A stretch of DNA of 18,900 bases from Prevotellaceae bacterium (GTDB taxonomy: Bacteria; Bacteroidota; Bacteroidia; Bacteroidales; Bacteroidaceae): the NCBI GenBank assembly GCA_905371275.1, contig CAJPLH010000017.1:1-18900 (forward strand), read 5' to 3'. The translations under genes and the position numbers were made by a program. Shown piece by piece: positions 1-8,532 of this stretch. The number at the start of each line of letters is the position of its first letter. Position 1 is the first letter of the stretch. A model generated the notes under the pieces. It made no database searches. It saw only the letters and a list, made by a program, of their open reading frames with translations, and was not told the origin of the DNA.

Positions 1-1
1 G

Positions 2-157
2 GTTTTACAGCTGTTGGGGGTGAAACTACAAACGGAAAACGAAGCTGATGGTGCTACAAAAACGAAGTCAACATTGACCACAAAAGAAAAGGCGACTTCG
101 CTCCACGCAAACTATTCTCAACAACAACCTAAAACAGCAACGTATTTCCCTGTATGA
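2..157 (+). CDS. 3' end of an unidentified upstream gene (partial)
   Basis: The reading frame starting at base 2 stays open for 51 codons and ends at a TGA (155-157) that overlaps the truB ATG as ATGA, the usual arrangement of translationally coupled genes. The visible tail begins VLQLLGVKLQ and continues as a hydrophilic stretch rich in Thr, Lys and Gln. I recognise no domain. In many Bacteroidales uppP (undecaprenyl-diphosphate phosphatase) lies just before truB, so this could be its C-terminal extension, but that rests only on gene order. It could also be chance open frame. Confidence 0.42.
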   Translation, partial: VLQLLGVKLQTENEADGATKTKSTLTTKEKATSLHANYSQQQPKTATYFPV

Positions 158-873
158 ACTTTTTGACAGGTCAAATCCTCACCTTTGACAAACCGCTTGG
201 TTTGACTTCTTTTCAACTAGTGGCAAAAGTGCGCTGGTTGCTCACTCGCGCTATGGGAGGTGTGAAAATCAAAGTGGGACACGCTGGTACGCTCGACCCT
301 TTGGCTACGGGCGTTATGGTGGTTTGCACAGGACGCGCTACGAAACAAATAGACACGTTGCAGGCTGGCGTGAAGGAATATATTGCTACGCTTCGATTGG
401 GAGCTACTACGCCTAGTTTTGATTTGGAACATCCCATCGACCACACCTACGCTACTTGTCACATTGATCACGCTTTGGTGGAACAACAACTCAAAAAGTT
501 CATTGGCGACATTTGGCAAACTCCTCCGGCTTTCTCTGCTGTGAAGGTGGACGGAAAGCGCGCATACGACTTGGCACGCAAAGGTCAGGAGGTAGAACTC
601 AAACCAAAACTCTTGCGGATTGACGAACTCGAACTGCTGGATTGTGCACTGGCTGGAGCGGAGAAGACTTTGACGCTCCGTGTTGTTTGCTCCAAAGGTA
701 CTTATATCCGTGCTTTGGCACGCGACATTGGCGAAGCTCTGGGCAGTGGTGCACATCTCACGGCATTGCGACGCACTCGCGTGGGAGAATATCGCGTGGA
801 AAACTGTATGCAGCTCGACGAATTTGAAAGTTGGTTGGCACAACAGACCATAGAAACAGAAATACCTCAATAA
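154..873 (+). CDS. truB: tRNA pseudouridine(55) synthase TruB
   Basis: This enzyme isomerises uridine 55 to pseudouridine in the T-psi-C loop of tRNAs in the cytoplasm. The 239-residue protein opens with the family pattern LTFDKPLGLTSF, followed by the catalytic block GHAGTLDPLATG at residues 42-53, in which Asp48 is the expected nucleophile. SKGTYIRALARDIG and LRRTRVGEY near the C-terminus are also typical of TruB. It is shorter than the roughly 314-residue E. coli protein, which fits Bacteroidetes forms with a short C-terminal domain and no full PUA domain. The ATG overlaps the stop of the preceding frame. queA follows after 79 bp, so the two tRNA-modification genes are probably co-transcribed. 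Confidence 0.96.
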   Translation: MNFLTGQILTFDKPLGLTSFQLVAKVRWLLTRAMGGVKIKVGHAGTLDPLATGVMVVCTGRATKQIDTLQAGVKEYIATLRLGATTPSFDLEHPIDHTYATCHIDHALVEQQLKKFIGDIWQTPPAFSAVKVDGKRAYDLARKGQEVELKPKLLRIDELELLDCALAGAEKTLTLRVVCSKGTYIRALARDIGEALGSGAHLTALRRTRVGEYRVENCMQLDEFESWLAQQTIETEIPQ

Positions 874-952
874 AATTCATCAATAAAGACGGAACGCTTT
901 CGCAACTGCGGTGGATGGTTCGTCCTCATTCCAACAATTTACGCTTTCACCT

Positions 953-2008
953 ATGAAACTTTCTCAATTTAAGTATGAACTTCCCGAAGAAAAGATAGCA
1001 GAATACCCTACGCCTCATCGCGATGATTGTAGGATGTTGGTGCTGCATCGCACAACGGGAGAAATAGAACACCGAGAGTTCAAAGATTTCTTGGAATACT
1101 TTGATGAAGAAGATGTCTTTGTATTTAACGACACGAAGGTTTTTCCGGCTCGTCTTTATGGTAATAAGGAAAAGACGGGGGCGCGCATCGAGGTGTTTCT
1201 CTTGCGCGAATTGAATCGCGATCTTCGTCTTTGGGATGTGCTCGTGGATCCTGCACGCAAAATTCGCATCGGCAACAAACTTTACTTTGGTGAGGACAAC
1301 TCTATCGTGGCTGAGGTGATTGACAACACTACGAGCCGCGGACGCACTTTGCGCTTCCTCTACGATGGTGACCACGATGAGTTTCGTGAACAACTTTATG
1401 CGCTAGGAGAAGCTCCCATTCCTCACGAAATCATTAAGCGTCCTTCTGAACCCGAGGATTTGGAACGTTTCCAATGTATTTTTGCGAAACACGAAGGCGC
1501 TGTGACGGCTCCTACGGCTGGACTGCACTTCAGCAAAAACATGATGAAGCGTATGGAAATCAAGGGCATCGAATCGGCTTTTATCACCTTGCACTGCGGT
1601 CTGGGCAATTTCACACAAACTGATGTTGAAGACTTGACGAAGCACAAGATGTATAGCGAGCAGATGTTTGTGCGCAAGGAGTGCTGCGAAATGGTGAATG
1701 CTGCCAAGGAAAAGGGACGCAAGATTTGTGCTGTGGGTACGACGGTGCAACGTGCACTCGAAGCGAGTGTGAGCACTGAAGGTCGCATCAAGGAATATGA
1801 TGGCTGGACTAGTAAATTTATCTTCCCTCCTTACGAGTTCTCTGTGGCGAACGCGATGTTCTCTAATTTCCATATGCCGGAATCCACACTTTTGATGCTC
1901 ACAGCAGCATTTGGTGGCTATGAGAATGTGATGAAAGCTTATGAAGAGGCTTTGAAAGAGAATTATCGCTTCGGCACGTTTGGTGACGTTATGCTCATTG
2001 TTGATTAA
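953..2008 (+). CDS. queA: S-adenosylmethionine:tRNA ribosyltransferase-isomerase QueA
   Basis: QueA transfers the ribosyl group of S-adenosylmethionine to 7-aminomethyl-7-deazaguanine in tRNA, giving epoxyqueuosine in queuosine synthesis. I place the start at ATG 953, giving 351 residues, because MKLSQFKYELPEEKIA is the usual QueA N-terminus; an in-frame ATG at 911 would add 14 residues that look like intergenic sequence. Family blocks are visible: FNDTKVFPARL near the N-terminus, GAVTAPTAGLHF around residues 182-193, then TLHCGLGNF and EDLTKHKMYSEQ, and FIFPPYEF plus FHMPESTLLMLTAAFGGYE at the end. The length is normal for the family. folK starts 14 bp downstream, so the genes are very likely one transcription unit. 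Confidence 0.96.
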   Translation: MKLSQFKYELPEEKIAEYPTPHRDDCRMLVLHRTTGEIEHREFKDFLEYFDEEDVFVFNDTKVFPARLYGNKEKTGARIEVFLLRELNRDLRLWDVLVDPARKIRIGNKLYFGEDNSIVAEVIDNTTSRGRTLRFLYDGDHDEFREQLYALGEAPIPHEIIKRPSEPEDLERFQCIFAKHEGAVTAPTAGLHFSKNMMKRMEIKGIESAFITLHCGLGNFTQTDVEDLTKHKMYSEQMFVRKECCEMVNAAKEKGRKICAVGTTVQRALEASVSTEGRIKEYDGWTSKFIFPPYEFSVANAMFSNFHMPESTLLMLTAAFGGYENVMKAYEEALKENYRFGTFGDVMLIVD

Positions 2009-2022
2009 ACTGTATCCTCGCT

Positions 2023-2925
2023 ATGCAAATACATATCGCCTTTGGTGCGAACCTCGGCGACCGCGAAGAAAATATTCACCTGGCTGTGCAATTGATGTCA
2101 CAGCAGGTGGGGCCGCTCATTCGATGCTCTTCTCTCATTGAGACTGCACCAGTGGATATGCTCTCTGACAATGCGTTTCTCAACGCTGTGGCTATCTTCG
2201 ACACTAAACTCGCTCCAGGACGCATTCTCCAAATTGCGAAACGCATCGAAAGACAACTTGGACGTGAACACAAAAGCGATGGAGGAGAACATTTCGATCG
2301 TCCTATCGACATTGATTTGCTGCAATATGGGAGTCACCACATCCACAATCGAGATTTGACTCTTCCCCACCCACGATTGGCGGAGCGCGACTTTGTGTTG
2401 CGTCCGTTGGTGGAAATTGATCCTGATGGGGTTTATGTGGGAGAAGGTGGTGGAACTTTCCGACAATTGCTCGATAAACTTACGCCGGACTATCATCTGT
2501 CGTTCTTAGAAGAACCCACACCAGCTGACTTGGAAGGTATCAATCACTTGCTACCTCAACTCACACCGGGTAGGAAATTGGATTGGACTTCGCTGGAACG
2601 CATCGTTCAACAACCTAACATTCATCTCATTTTGATGCGAGCAAACCGTTCGGGCGAAATGTTGGTGGTCGGTATGGCGACGGTATGTATGATGTTCATT
2701 CCCTCTGGTACTAAAGCCTATGTGGAAGACGTGGTGGTGGATGAACTTCACCGCGGAAAAGGTTTAGGACGTCGTCTGATTCGCGCAGCAAAAGATTTGG
2801 CAGCTGAACAGCGAGCTATTACTTTGCACCTCACTTCTCGACCTGAGCGCGTGGAAGCGAATGCGCTCTACACCTCTGAAGGATTTGAGCGCAGAGAAAC
2901 TAATGTGTATTGCATTAGATTGTAA
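2023..2925 (+). CDS. folK: FolK (HPPK) fused to a C-terminal GNAT acetyltransferase domain
   Basis: The N-terminal half (residues 1 to about 155) is 6-hydroxymethyl-7,8-dihydropterin pyrophosphokinase, which pyrophosphorylates the pterin precursor of folate from ATP. It shows the start IAFGANLGDREENI, the metal- and ATP-binding signature RPIDIDLL at 93-100 with the paired Asp residues, and PHPRLAERDFVLRPL at 115-129. Stand-alone FolK is about 150-160 residues, but this frame runs unbroken to 300. The second half looks like a GNAT N-acetyltransferase: a beta strand VEDVVVDELH, the acetyl-CoA pyrophosphate-binding loop RGKGLG at 244-249, and a C-terminal NALYTSEGFERRE like the family's closing motif. 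The acceptor substrate is unknown. Both halves keep their key motifs, so both are probably folded and active. The gene follows queA by 14 bp. Confidence 0.9.
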   Translation: MQIHIAFGANLGDREENIHLAVQLMSQQVGPLIRCSSLIETAPVDMLSDNAFLNAVAIFDTKLAPGRILQIAKRIERQLGREHKSDGGEHFDRPIDIDLLQYGSHHIHNRDLTLPHPRLAERDFVLRPLVEIDPDGVYVGEGGGTFRQLLDKLTPDYHLSFLEEPTPADLEGINHLLPQLTPGRKLDWTSLERIVQQPNIHLILMRANRSGEMLVVGMATVCMMFIPSGTKAYVEDVVVDELHRGKGLGRRLIRAAKDLAAEQRAITLHLTSRPERVEANALYTSEGFERRETNVYCIRL

Positions 2926-3102
2926 GAAGGTGGGAGCTGAGAAAAGGAAATGGGAGTTTAGCACTGAGTTCGAAGGAATTCGAGATTCGAGCTAGAAAGA
3001 ATTCCATTCCAAAGATTTCGAGTTCGAAGATTTTGAGTTTCTAGTTCAAAGTCAGACGCTCACAAGTTATCACGATGTTCAACCTCATATATCGGTCTGT
3101 TT
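2926..3102 (+). repeat. Intergenic spacer with scattered TTCGA repeats
   Basis: This 177-bp gap holds no convincing gene. The motif TTCGA occurs at 2969, 2979, 2986, 3017 and 3023, mostly as TTCGAG or TTCGAAG, mixed with GAATTC, ATTCC and CTAG/CTAGTTC words. Spacing is irregular (10, 7, 31, 6 nt), so it is a degenerate simple-sequence tract, not a clean array. I see no TAnnTTTG promoter motif and no clear terminator hairpin. Confidence 0.5.
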
Positions 3103-3753
3103 ATGTCTGGTGTCAATGAAACTTTAGACGATTACGTGGTAAACCACACCACAGCGGCGCATCCTTATCTGCATCAACTGTATCGGGCTACGCACACGCA
3201 ACTCATTCGTCCACGTATGGCGAGCGGTCCTCTCCAAGGACGCTTGCTCACAATGCTCTGCCAGATGCACCAACCACAGACGGTTGTGGAAATTGGTACG
3301 TATTCCGGTTACTCTGCCTTGTCAATGGCGGCTGGGATGCCACGAGGAAGTGTGCTCCACACCTTCGAAATCAACGATGAACAAGAGGATTTCACACGTC
3401 CGTGGTTAGAGAACTCGCCTTGGTCGAAAGAGGTGGACATCCAACTACACATTGGCGAAGTGGAACAACTCCTTCCTCCTCTGCAACTCACCATTGATTT
3501 GGCTTTCATCGATGCTAACAAGCGAGATTATTGTGCTTATTTCGACCTTCTCTTTCCTATTATGCGCGTGGGAGGTTTTATTCTTGCCGACAACACGCTC
3601 TGGGATGGTCACGTGGTAGAAACGGAACGCAATGACGCGCAAACGGAAGGCATCCGGGCTTTCAACGACAAAATGGCGACTGACGAACGGGTGGAGACGC
3701 TGATTCTCCCCTTGCGCGATGGACTTTCTCTCATACGAAAAGTGAAAGATTGA
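3103..3753 (+). CDS. SAM-dependent O-methyltransferase, COMT-like (methyltransferase family 3)
   Basis: This is a 216-residue class I S-adenosylmethionine methyltransferase of the divalent-cation-dependent catechol/caffeoyl-CoA O-methyltransferase type. The SAM-binding loop is VVEIGTYSGYS at residues 61-71, followed by an acidic end of strand 2 (HTFEIND). FIDANKRDY starts at 135, where Asp137 is the expected metal ligand, and ILADNTLWDG supplies the second Asp-Asn metal site. The natural acceptor cannot be read from sequence; bacterial relatives act on catechols and other small hydroxylated compounds, and some genomes label them tRNA hydroxyuridine methyltransferases (TrmR-like). rbfA begins 44 bp downstream and they are probably co-transcribed. 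Confidence 0.9.
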   Translation: MSGVNETLDDYVVNHTTAAHPYLHQLYRATHTQLIRPRMASGPLQGRLLTMLCQMHQPQTVVEIGTYSGYSALSMAAGMPRGSVLHTFEINDEQEDFTRPWLENSPWSKEVDIQLHIGEVEQLLPPLQLTIDLAFIDANKRDYCAYFDLLFPIMRVGGFILADNTLWDGHVVETERNDAQTEGIRAFNDKMATDERVETLILPLRDGLSLIRKVKD

Positions 3754-3797
3754 AGAAAATCGGACGTCACTCCCTCATCAATACTTATCATTCTTTT

Positions 3798-4133
3798 ATG
3801 GAATCTACAAGACAACAAAAAATATCGCGACTTCTTCAAAAAGAATTGAGCGAAATTTTCCTTTTACAAACAAAATCAATGGCAGGAACCCTCGTTTCTG
3901 TGAGTAAATGCTACATTAGTCCCGATATGAGCATCTGTCGCGCATATCTCAGCGTGTTTCCCTCAGAAAGAAGCGCAGAGATTGTCGAAAATATCAACGG
4001 TAATGTTCCAGCTATCCGCTTCGAATTGGGAAAACGCGTGCGTCACCAACTGCGCATCATCCCCGAACTGAAATTCTTTGTGGATGACAGTCTTGACTAT
4101 CTCGAAAACATTGATCGTTTGCTACAACAATAA
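3798..4133 (+). CDS. rbfA: 30S ribosome-binding factor RbfA
   Basis: RbfA binds the 30S subunit and helps mature the 5' end of 16S rRNA, notably during cold growth. I choose ATG 3798, giving 111 residues that begin MESTRQQKISRLLQKELSEIF, the standard family N-terminus. A TTG at 3750, overlapping the previous stop codon, would add a 16-residue leader that does not look like RbfA. The body shows the KH-like pattern: ISPDMSICRAYLSVFP, then RFELGKRVRHQLRIIPELKFFVDDSLDYLENIDRLL split over the last third, as expected. The length is typical. Confidence 0.93.
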   Translation: MESTRQQKISRLLQKELSEIFLLQTKSMAGTLVSVSKCYISPDMSICRAYLSVFPSERSAEIVENINGNVPAIRFELGKRVRHQLRIIPELKFFVDDSLDYLENIDRLLQQ

Positions 4134-4260
4134 GACAACATAACGCACAAAGTGAGCCATACAGTGAGGGTCGTTACATCCACGGCAGCACGTTTGTAAG
4201 AGGAAACATTAGTTTCTCAAGCAGCATTCACTTTGCGACCGTTTTAAGCGAATAAATCCT
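4134..4260. other. Intergenic spacer, no clear element
   Basis: This 127-bp gap carries no gene. The only promoter-like word is TCACTTTG at 4228-4235, which misses the A at position 2 of the TAnnTTTG consensus and has no well-placed -33 TTTG. I see no strong hairpin. Confidence 0.4.
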
Positions 4261-5487
4261 ATGTCACTCTCCAACATCATTGCGCTGCGCTATCTTTTTT
4301 CAAAGAAAAGTCACAACGCCATCAATTTTATCTCCGCAATTGCTGTGGGAGGTATTGTCGTGGCCACCGCGGCTATGGTGTGCACGCTTAGCGTCTTCAA
4401 TGGTTTTCGCGATCTTATCGGAAGTCTTTACACCACATTCGATCCACAAATTGTGGTAGTTCCCACGCAGGGAAAATATGCTCCCGATGATGACGCTTTG
4501 CTCCAAAAAGTTCAGAAACATCCTTCCGTAGAAGCCAGTAGCGCAACCTTAGAACAAAATGCGCTGATTCTCTTCCGCGGACATCCGCTCGTCATTTACG
4601 TGAAAGGAGTAGACAAAAACTTTGACAAGGTGACTGGCATTCGCTCCATCCTCGTCAATCCCAAGCGGAAACCGTTCACGTTGTCAGCAGCAGGTGTGGA
4701 ATACGGCGTCCCCGGACAAGGACTCGCACAACAAATCGGCACACTCGACTTCGAACAACTCCAAATTTGCGCACCTCGAGAGGGAGAACGCATCAACTTG
4801 GCAAACCCGATTGAGTCGTTTTCGGTGCAAGATCTCCACAGTAGTGGGATGGCATTCAACGTCAATCAGAGAAAATATGATGAGAACTACGTCATCACCT
4901 CCAAAACTTTCGCTGAAAACCTCTTTGAAAAGCCTGGTCAACTCTCGAGTTTGGAGTTAAAACTGAAGCCTTTCACGGATATAGAATCAGTAAAATCCGA
5001 TTTGCGCAAGATTGTAGGAAATCGCTACAAAGTGCTCGACCGAATGGAGCAACAAGCAGACGTATTCAACATTATGAATGTGGAAAAGCTCATTGCGTAT
5101 GTCTTTCTCACCTTCATCGTACTCATCGCTTGTTTCAACATCATCTCATCTCTCTCGATGCTCATCATCGAAAAGCGCGCAGACGCTGAAACATTGCGAC
5201 ATCTAGGGCTCACCCACAGTCGCATCCGCGGCATTTTCGTGCGCGAAGGCATGTTCATCTCCACACTCGGAGCCGTCATTGGCTTAACCCTTGGCGGACT
5301 CCTTTGCTGGTTGCAGCAAGAATACGGATTTATTCGGTTTGGAAGCGGACAAAACTTCATCATTCCCGCTTATCCCGTGAGCGTTCATCTCCTCGACATC
5401 TTCGTGATTTTAGGCACCGTCGTTGGAGTAGGCTTCATTTCTGTTTGGATTCCAGTGCAAGTCCTCACCAAGCGTCTCTTGCGTTAA
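4261..5487 (+). CDS. LolC/FtsX-family ABC transporter permease (lipoprotein-release type)
   Basis: This 408-residue inner-membrane protein has the MacB/LolC architecture. There is a first membrane helix at about 22-46 (AINFISAIAVGGIVVATAAMV), a large periplasmic domain to about 270, and three C-terminal helices at about 277-300, 332-353 and 376-400. The N-terminal block IALRYLFSKKSHNAINFIS and the cytoplasmic coupling segment EKRADAETLRHLGLTHSRIRGIF between helices 2 and 3 are typical of LolC/LolE, which extract lipoproteins from the inner membrane for transfer to the outer membrane. No LolD-type ATPase lies beside it, so the partner must be elsewhere. Bacteroidetes often carry this gene just after rbfA. 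The assignment to lipoprotein release rather than another FtsX-like role is inferred. Confidence 0.9.
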   Translation: MSLSNIIALRYLFSKKSHNAINFISAIAVGGIVVATAAMVCTLSVFNGFRDLIGSLYTTFDPQIVVVPTQGKYAPDDDALLQKVQKHPSVEASSATLEQNALILFRGHPLVIYVKGVDKNFDKVTGIRSILVNPKRKPFTLSAAGVEYGVPGQGLAQQIGTLDFEQLQICAPREGERINLANPIESFSVQDLHSSGMAFNVNQRKYDENYVITSKTFAENLFEKPGQLSSLELKLKPFTDIESVKSDLRKIVGNRYKVLDRMEQQADVFNIMNVEKLIAYVFLTFIVLIACFNIISSLSMLIIEKRADAETLRHLGLTHSRIRGIFVREGMFISTLGAVIGLTLGGLLCWLQQEYGFIRFGSGQNFIIPAYPVSVHLLDIFVILGTVVGVGFISVWIPVQVLTKRLLR

Positions 5488-5519
5488 TCTAAAAAGCGCG
5501 ACAACCAAGCAGGAAAAAG

Positions 5520-5604
5520 TAACGAACGAATAAGGAGCATCCAACAAATAGGAACATCTAACAACAAGAAGCATCCAACAATTAGGATAATCCATTTACA
5601 AGAC
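5520..5604 (+). repeat. 17-nt tandem repeat upstream of gltX
   Basis: Three units begin at 5537, 5554 and 5571, exactly 17 nt apart: GCATCCAACAAATAGGA, ACATCTAACAACAAGAA and GCATCCAACAATTAGGA. A weaker fourth copy begins at 5588 (TAATCCATTTACAAGAC), and a degenerate one (CGAACGAATAAGGA) lies just upstream. The array fills most of the 154-bp gap between the permease gene and gltX. Confidence 0.75.
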
Positions 5605-5641
5605 TCAACACACATCAACATATACACATCACATCTACAAT

Positions 5642-7201
5642 ATGTCTGAAAGAAAAGTACGCGTGCGTTTCGCACCCAGCCCCACAGGTCCTCTACACAT
5701 TGGCGGCGTTCGCACCGCGCTCTACAACTATCTCTTCGCTCGCCAACACGGTGGCGACCTTGTTTTCCGCATCGAAGACACCGACTCTGCGCGTTTTGTG
5801 CCAGGTGCTGAAGACTACATCATCGAATCCTTCAAATGGCTCGGCATCCACTTCGATGAAGGCGTAAGTTTCGGAGGAGACAAAGGCCCCTACCGTCAAA
5901 GCGAACGCAGAGAAATCTACAAGAAATACGTAGATCAACTCCTCGCTGAAGGAAAAGCATACATTGCTTTCGATTCTCCCGAAGAACTCAACGCAGCTCG
6001 CGAAGCCACAGCCAACTTCCAATACGACGCATCCACTCGCGGCAATATGTGCAACTCGCTCACCCTTTCTGCAGAAGAAGTGGAGCAACGCATTGCACGC
6101 GGCGACCAATATGTCGTGCGTTTCAAAATCGAACCCGGTGAAGACGTCCATGTAGACGACTTGATTCGCGGAGATGTTGTCATCAATTCCACCATTCTCG
6201 ACGACAAAGTGCTCTACAAAAGCGCAGACCAACTTCCAACCTATCACCTTGCCAACATCGTAGACGACCACTTGATGGACATCTCACACGTGATTCGTGG
6301 TGAAGAATGGCTCCCTTCTGCCCCACTCCACGTATTGCTTTATCGCGCCTTCGGATGGGAAGAAACAATGCCTCGTTTTGCACATCTTCCCCTCCTCTTG
6401 AAACCCACTGGCAACGGCAAACTCTCTAAGCGCGACGGCGACAAACTCGGTTTCCCCGTCTTCCCCCTCGAGTGGCACGCTGCCGACGGCACAGTCAGCA
6501 GTGGCTATCGCGAAAGCGGTTATCTCCCACAAGCCGTAGTCAATTTCCTCGCGCTTCTCGGTTGGAATCCCGGCGACGATCAAGAAATCCTCTCTATGGA
6601 CGAATTGATTGAGAAATTCGACCTCAGCAAATGCTCCAAAGCTGGTGCAAAATTCGACTACGTCAAAGGTTGGTGGTTCAATCGCGAATATCTCCTCGCA
6701 GCTCCTGCCGAAACACTCGCTCCTCAGTTGGTAGACATCCTTGCTCAGCACAACATCACAGCCACCGTTGCACAAGCTGCAGCCGTCATCGATATGCTCA
6801 AAACCAAAAACATTGAGTACATCGACGCACAAAGCGGTCAAACCAAGAAGCGCAATGTGAGTTTTGTAGCCGACCTCTGGCCACTCTGCGATTTCTGTTT
6901 CATCGCTCCCACAGCATACGACAAAGAAGACAAGTTTGTGCGCAAAAACTGGAAAGAAGACAGTGCAGCCCTTATGACACAAGTGGTAGAACGTCTTGAA
7001 GCCCTCACCGACTTCTCTGCCGAAAGTCAAAAGGCTACTATCGACCCTTGGTGCGAAGCCGAAGGCGCAAAACCTTGGAACGCATGGCGCGTAGCCCTCG
7101 TAGGCACCGGTAAAGGTCCCGATATGTACGAACTTTCTGCCTTCCTCGGTAAGGAAGAAACTCTGCGTCGTCTACGTTTTGCCATCGAACAATTGGGATA
7201 A
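5642..7201 (+). CDS. gltX: Glutamate--tRNA ligase
   Basis: Class I glutamyl-tRNA synthetase, which charges tRNA-Glu with glutamate in the cytoplasm. The 519-residue protein begins RVRFAPSPTGPLHIGG with the HIGH-type motif HIGG at residues 19-22. The RIEDTDSARF block follows, and the KMSKS-type loop KLSKRDG starts at residue 260. The insertion DGDKLGFPVFPLEW after KLSKR is common in Bacteroidetes enzymes. The last third is the helical anticodon-binding domain, ending with LVGTGKGPDMYELSAFLGKEE, a usual GluRS C-terminus. The length is close to the 470-510 typical range. waaA starts 6 bp after its stop, so the two are almost certainly co-transcribed. Confidence 0.97.
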   Translation: MSERKVRVRFAPSPTGPLHIGGVRTALYNYLFARQHGGDLVFRIEDTDSARFVPGAEDYIIESFKWLGIHFDEGVSFGGDKGPYRQSERREIYKKYVDQLLAEGKAYIAFDSPEELNAAREATANFQYDASTRGNMCNSLTLSAEEVEQRIARGDQYVVRFKIEPGEDVHVDDLIRGDVVINSTILDDKVLYKSADQLPTYHLANIVDDHLMDISHVIRGEEWLPSAPLHVLLYRAFGWEETMPRFAHLPLLLKPTGNGKLSKRDGDKLGFPVFPLEWHAADGTVSSGYRESGYLPQAVVNFLALLGWNPGDDQEILSMDELIEKFDLSKCSKAGAKFDYVKGWWFNREYLLAAPAETLAPQLVDILAQHNITATVAQAAAVIDMLKTKNIEYIDAQSGQTKKRNVSFVADLWPLCDFCFIAPTAYDKEDKFVRKNWKEDSAALMTQVVERLEALTDFSAESQKATIDPWCEAEGAKPWNAWRVALVGTGKGPDMYELSAFLGKEETLRRLRFAIEQLG

Positions 7202-7207
7202 CACCGT

Positions 7208-8461
7208 ATGTACAGCATAGGAATATATCTATACGCCCTCATTGTGCGCCTTGTGGCGGCCTTTGGTCACCGCAAGGCGCGCGCTATGGTGCGTGGACAA
7301 CACGACACGTGGCGCATACTCCGTGAGAAAATCAATCCCAACGAACGATACGTTTGGTTTCATGCCGCCTCTTTGGGAGAATTTGAACAAGGGTTGCCTC
7401 TCATCGAACGTCTGCGCCGTGAACATCCCTCACGCAAAATTCTCCTCACCTTCTTTTCCCCTTCTGGATACGAAGTGCGCAAAGACTACAAAGGTGCAGA
7501 TGTGGTGTGCTATCTCCCCTTCGACAGTCCCACCGCGGCAAGACGCTTCATCAAACTGGCGCGTCCCGAAATGGCTTTCTTCATCAAATATGAGTTCTGG
7601 CGCAACTATATCGATGTACTTTTCAAAAAGTCCATCCCCATCTACAGTGTGAGCAGCATATTTCGACCTGGTCAAATCTTTTTCCGCTGGTATGGTCGCA
7701 AATATGCCCGCTGTTTACGTCGCATCACCCACTTCTTCGTACAGAACGAACGCTCTGTCGAACTCCTTCGCAGCATCGGTGTAACAGACAATGTGACCAT
7801 CGTGGGGGACACACGTTTTGATCGCGTCATCGACATTCGCAACATTGCAAAATCTCTCCCTATTGTGGAGCAATTTGCGCAAGCCCAAGACAGTGCGCCT
7901 CAACCTTTCGTCCTAGTGGCAGGAAGTTCGTGGCAACCCGATGAAGACATTCTCTTAGACTATGTCAATCGTCATCCCGAAATACGTCTGGTCATTGCCC
8001 CTCACGTGGTGAACGATGCCCATATTCAGGAAATCGAACAAAAGCTCACCACTCCTGCGTTGCGTTATTCGAAAGCCACGTTGGAAAATGTGCAAAACTA
8101 CCGCGTGCTCATCATCGATGGCTACGGCCTACTCTCTTCCATCTATCGCTATGCCACAGTGGCTTATGTGGGAGGTGGATTCGGTGTCGGCATCCACAAC
8201 GTGCCCGAAGCTGCCGTCTATAGTATTCCCGTCATCATCGGCCCCAACCACCAACGCTTTGCAGAAGCTGTGGCTCTGATGGAGAATGGAGGATGCAAAA
8301 ACATTGAGAATGCAGAAGATTTCACCGCCATTATGGATGATTTCTTGGCAAATCCCTCTCACATCACAGCAGCCGGAAGCGCAGCGGGTCACTACATCAA
8401 CCAAAATGCAGGAGCCACCCCTGTGATCTACCAGCACGTCTTTGCGCAAGCCCTGACCTAG
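7208..8461 (+). CDS. waaA: 3-deoxy-D-manno-octulosonic acid (Kdo) transferase
   Basis: WaaA (KdtA) transfers Kdo from CMP-Kdo to the lipid A precursor at the inner face of the cytoplasmic membrane, starting the LPS core. The 417-residue protein has an N-terminal hydrophobic anchor (SIGIYLYALIVRLVAAFG). It then has VWFHAASLGEFEQG, where Glu58 aligns with the catalytic Glu of the family, and LLTFFSPSGYEVRKDY, YLPFDSP and FIKYEFWRNYI. The C-terminal GT-B half includes LVAGSSWQPDEDILLD, a donor-site region VAYVGGGFGVGIHNVPEAA, and VIIGPNHQRFAEA. All of these are standard. A single Kdo transferase gene so close to gltX is common in Bacteroidales. Confidence 0.95.
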   Translation: MYSIGIYLYALIVRLVAAFGHRKARAMVRGQHDTWRILREKINPNERYVWFHAASLGEFEQGLPLIERLRREHPSRKILLTFFSPSGYEVRKDYKGADVVCYLPFDSPTAARRFIKLARPEMAFFIKYEFWRNYIDVLFKKSIPIYSVSSIFRPGQIFFRWYGRKYARCLRRITHFFVQNERSVELLRSIGVTDNVTIVGDTRFDRVIDIRNIAKSLPIVEQFAQAQDSAPQPFVLVAGSSWQPDEDILLDYVNRHPEIRLVIAPHVVNDAHIQEIEQKLTTPALRYSKATLENVQNYRVLIIDGYGLLSSIYRYATVAYVGGGFGVGIHNVPEAAVYSIPVIIGPNHQRFAEAVALMENGGCKNIENAEDFTAIMDDFLANPSHITAAGSAAGHYINQNAGATPVIYQHVFAQALT

Positions 8462-8520
8462 TTGCCCTAGAAACTAGAAAAACTAGAGATTCTAGAATAA
8501 CTAGAACTTCTAGAAAAATT
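8458..8520 (+). repeat. 9-nt CTAG tandem array between waaA and ispD
   Basis: CTAG occurs at 8458, 8467, 8474, 8483, 8492, 8501 and 8510, a 9-nt period with one 7-nt step. The units read CTAGTTGCC, CTAGAAA, CTAGAAAAA, CTAGAGATT, CTAGAATAA, CTAGAACTT and CTAGAAAAA. The first CTAG contains the waaA stop codon. CTAG is generally a rare tetramer in bacterial DNA, which makes seven in 56 bp striking. Confidence 0.85.
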
Positions 8521-8532
8521 CGTGCCTCTAAC

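Noticed and set aside
4228..4235. Possible -7 promoter TCACTTTG before the permease gene
   Set aside because: It lacks the conserved A at position 2 and has no TTTG at the proper upstream distance.
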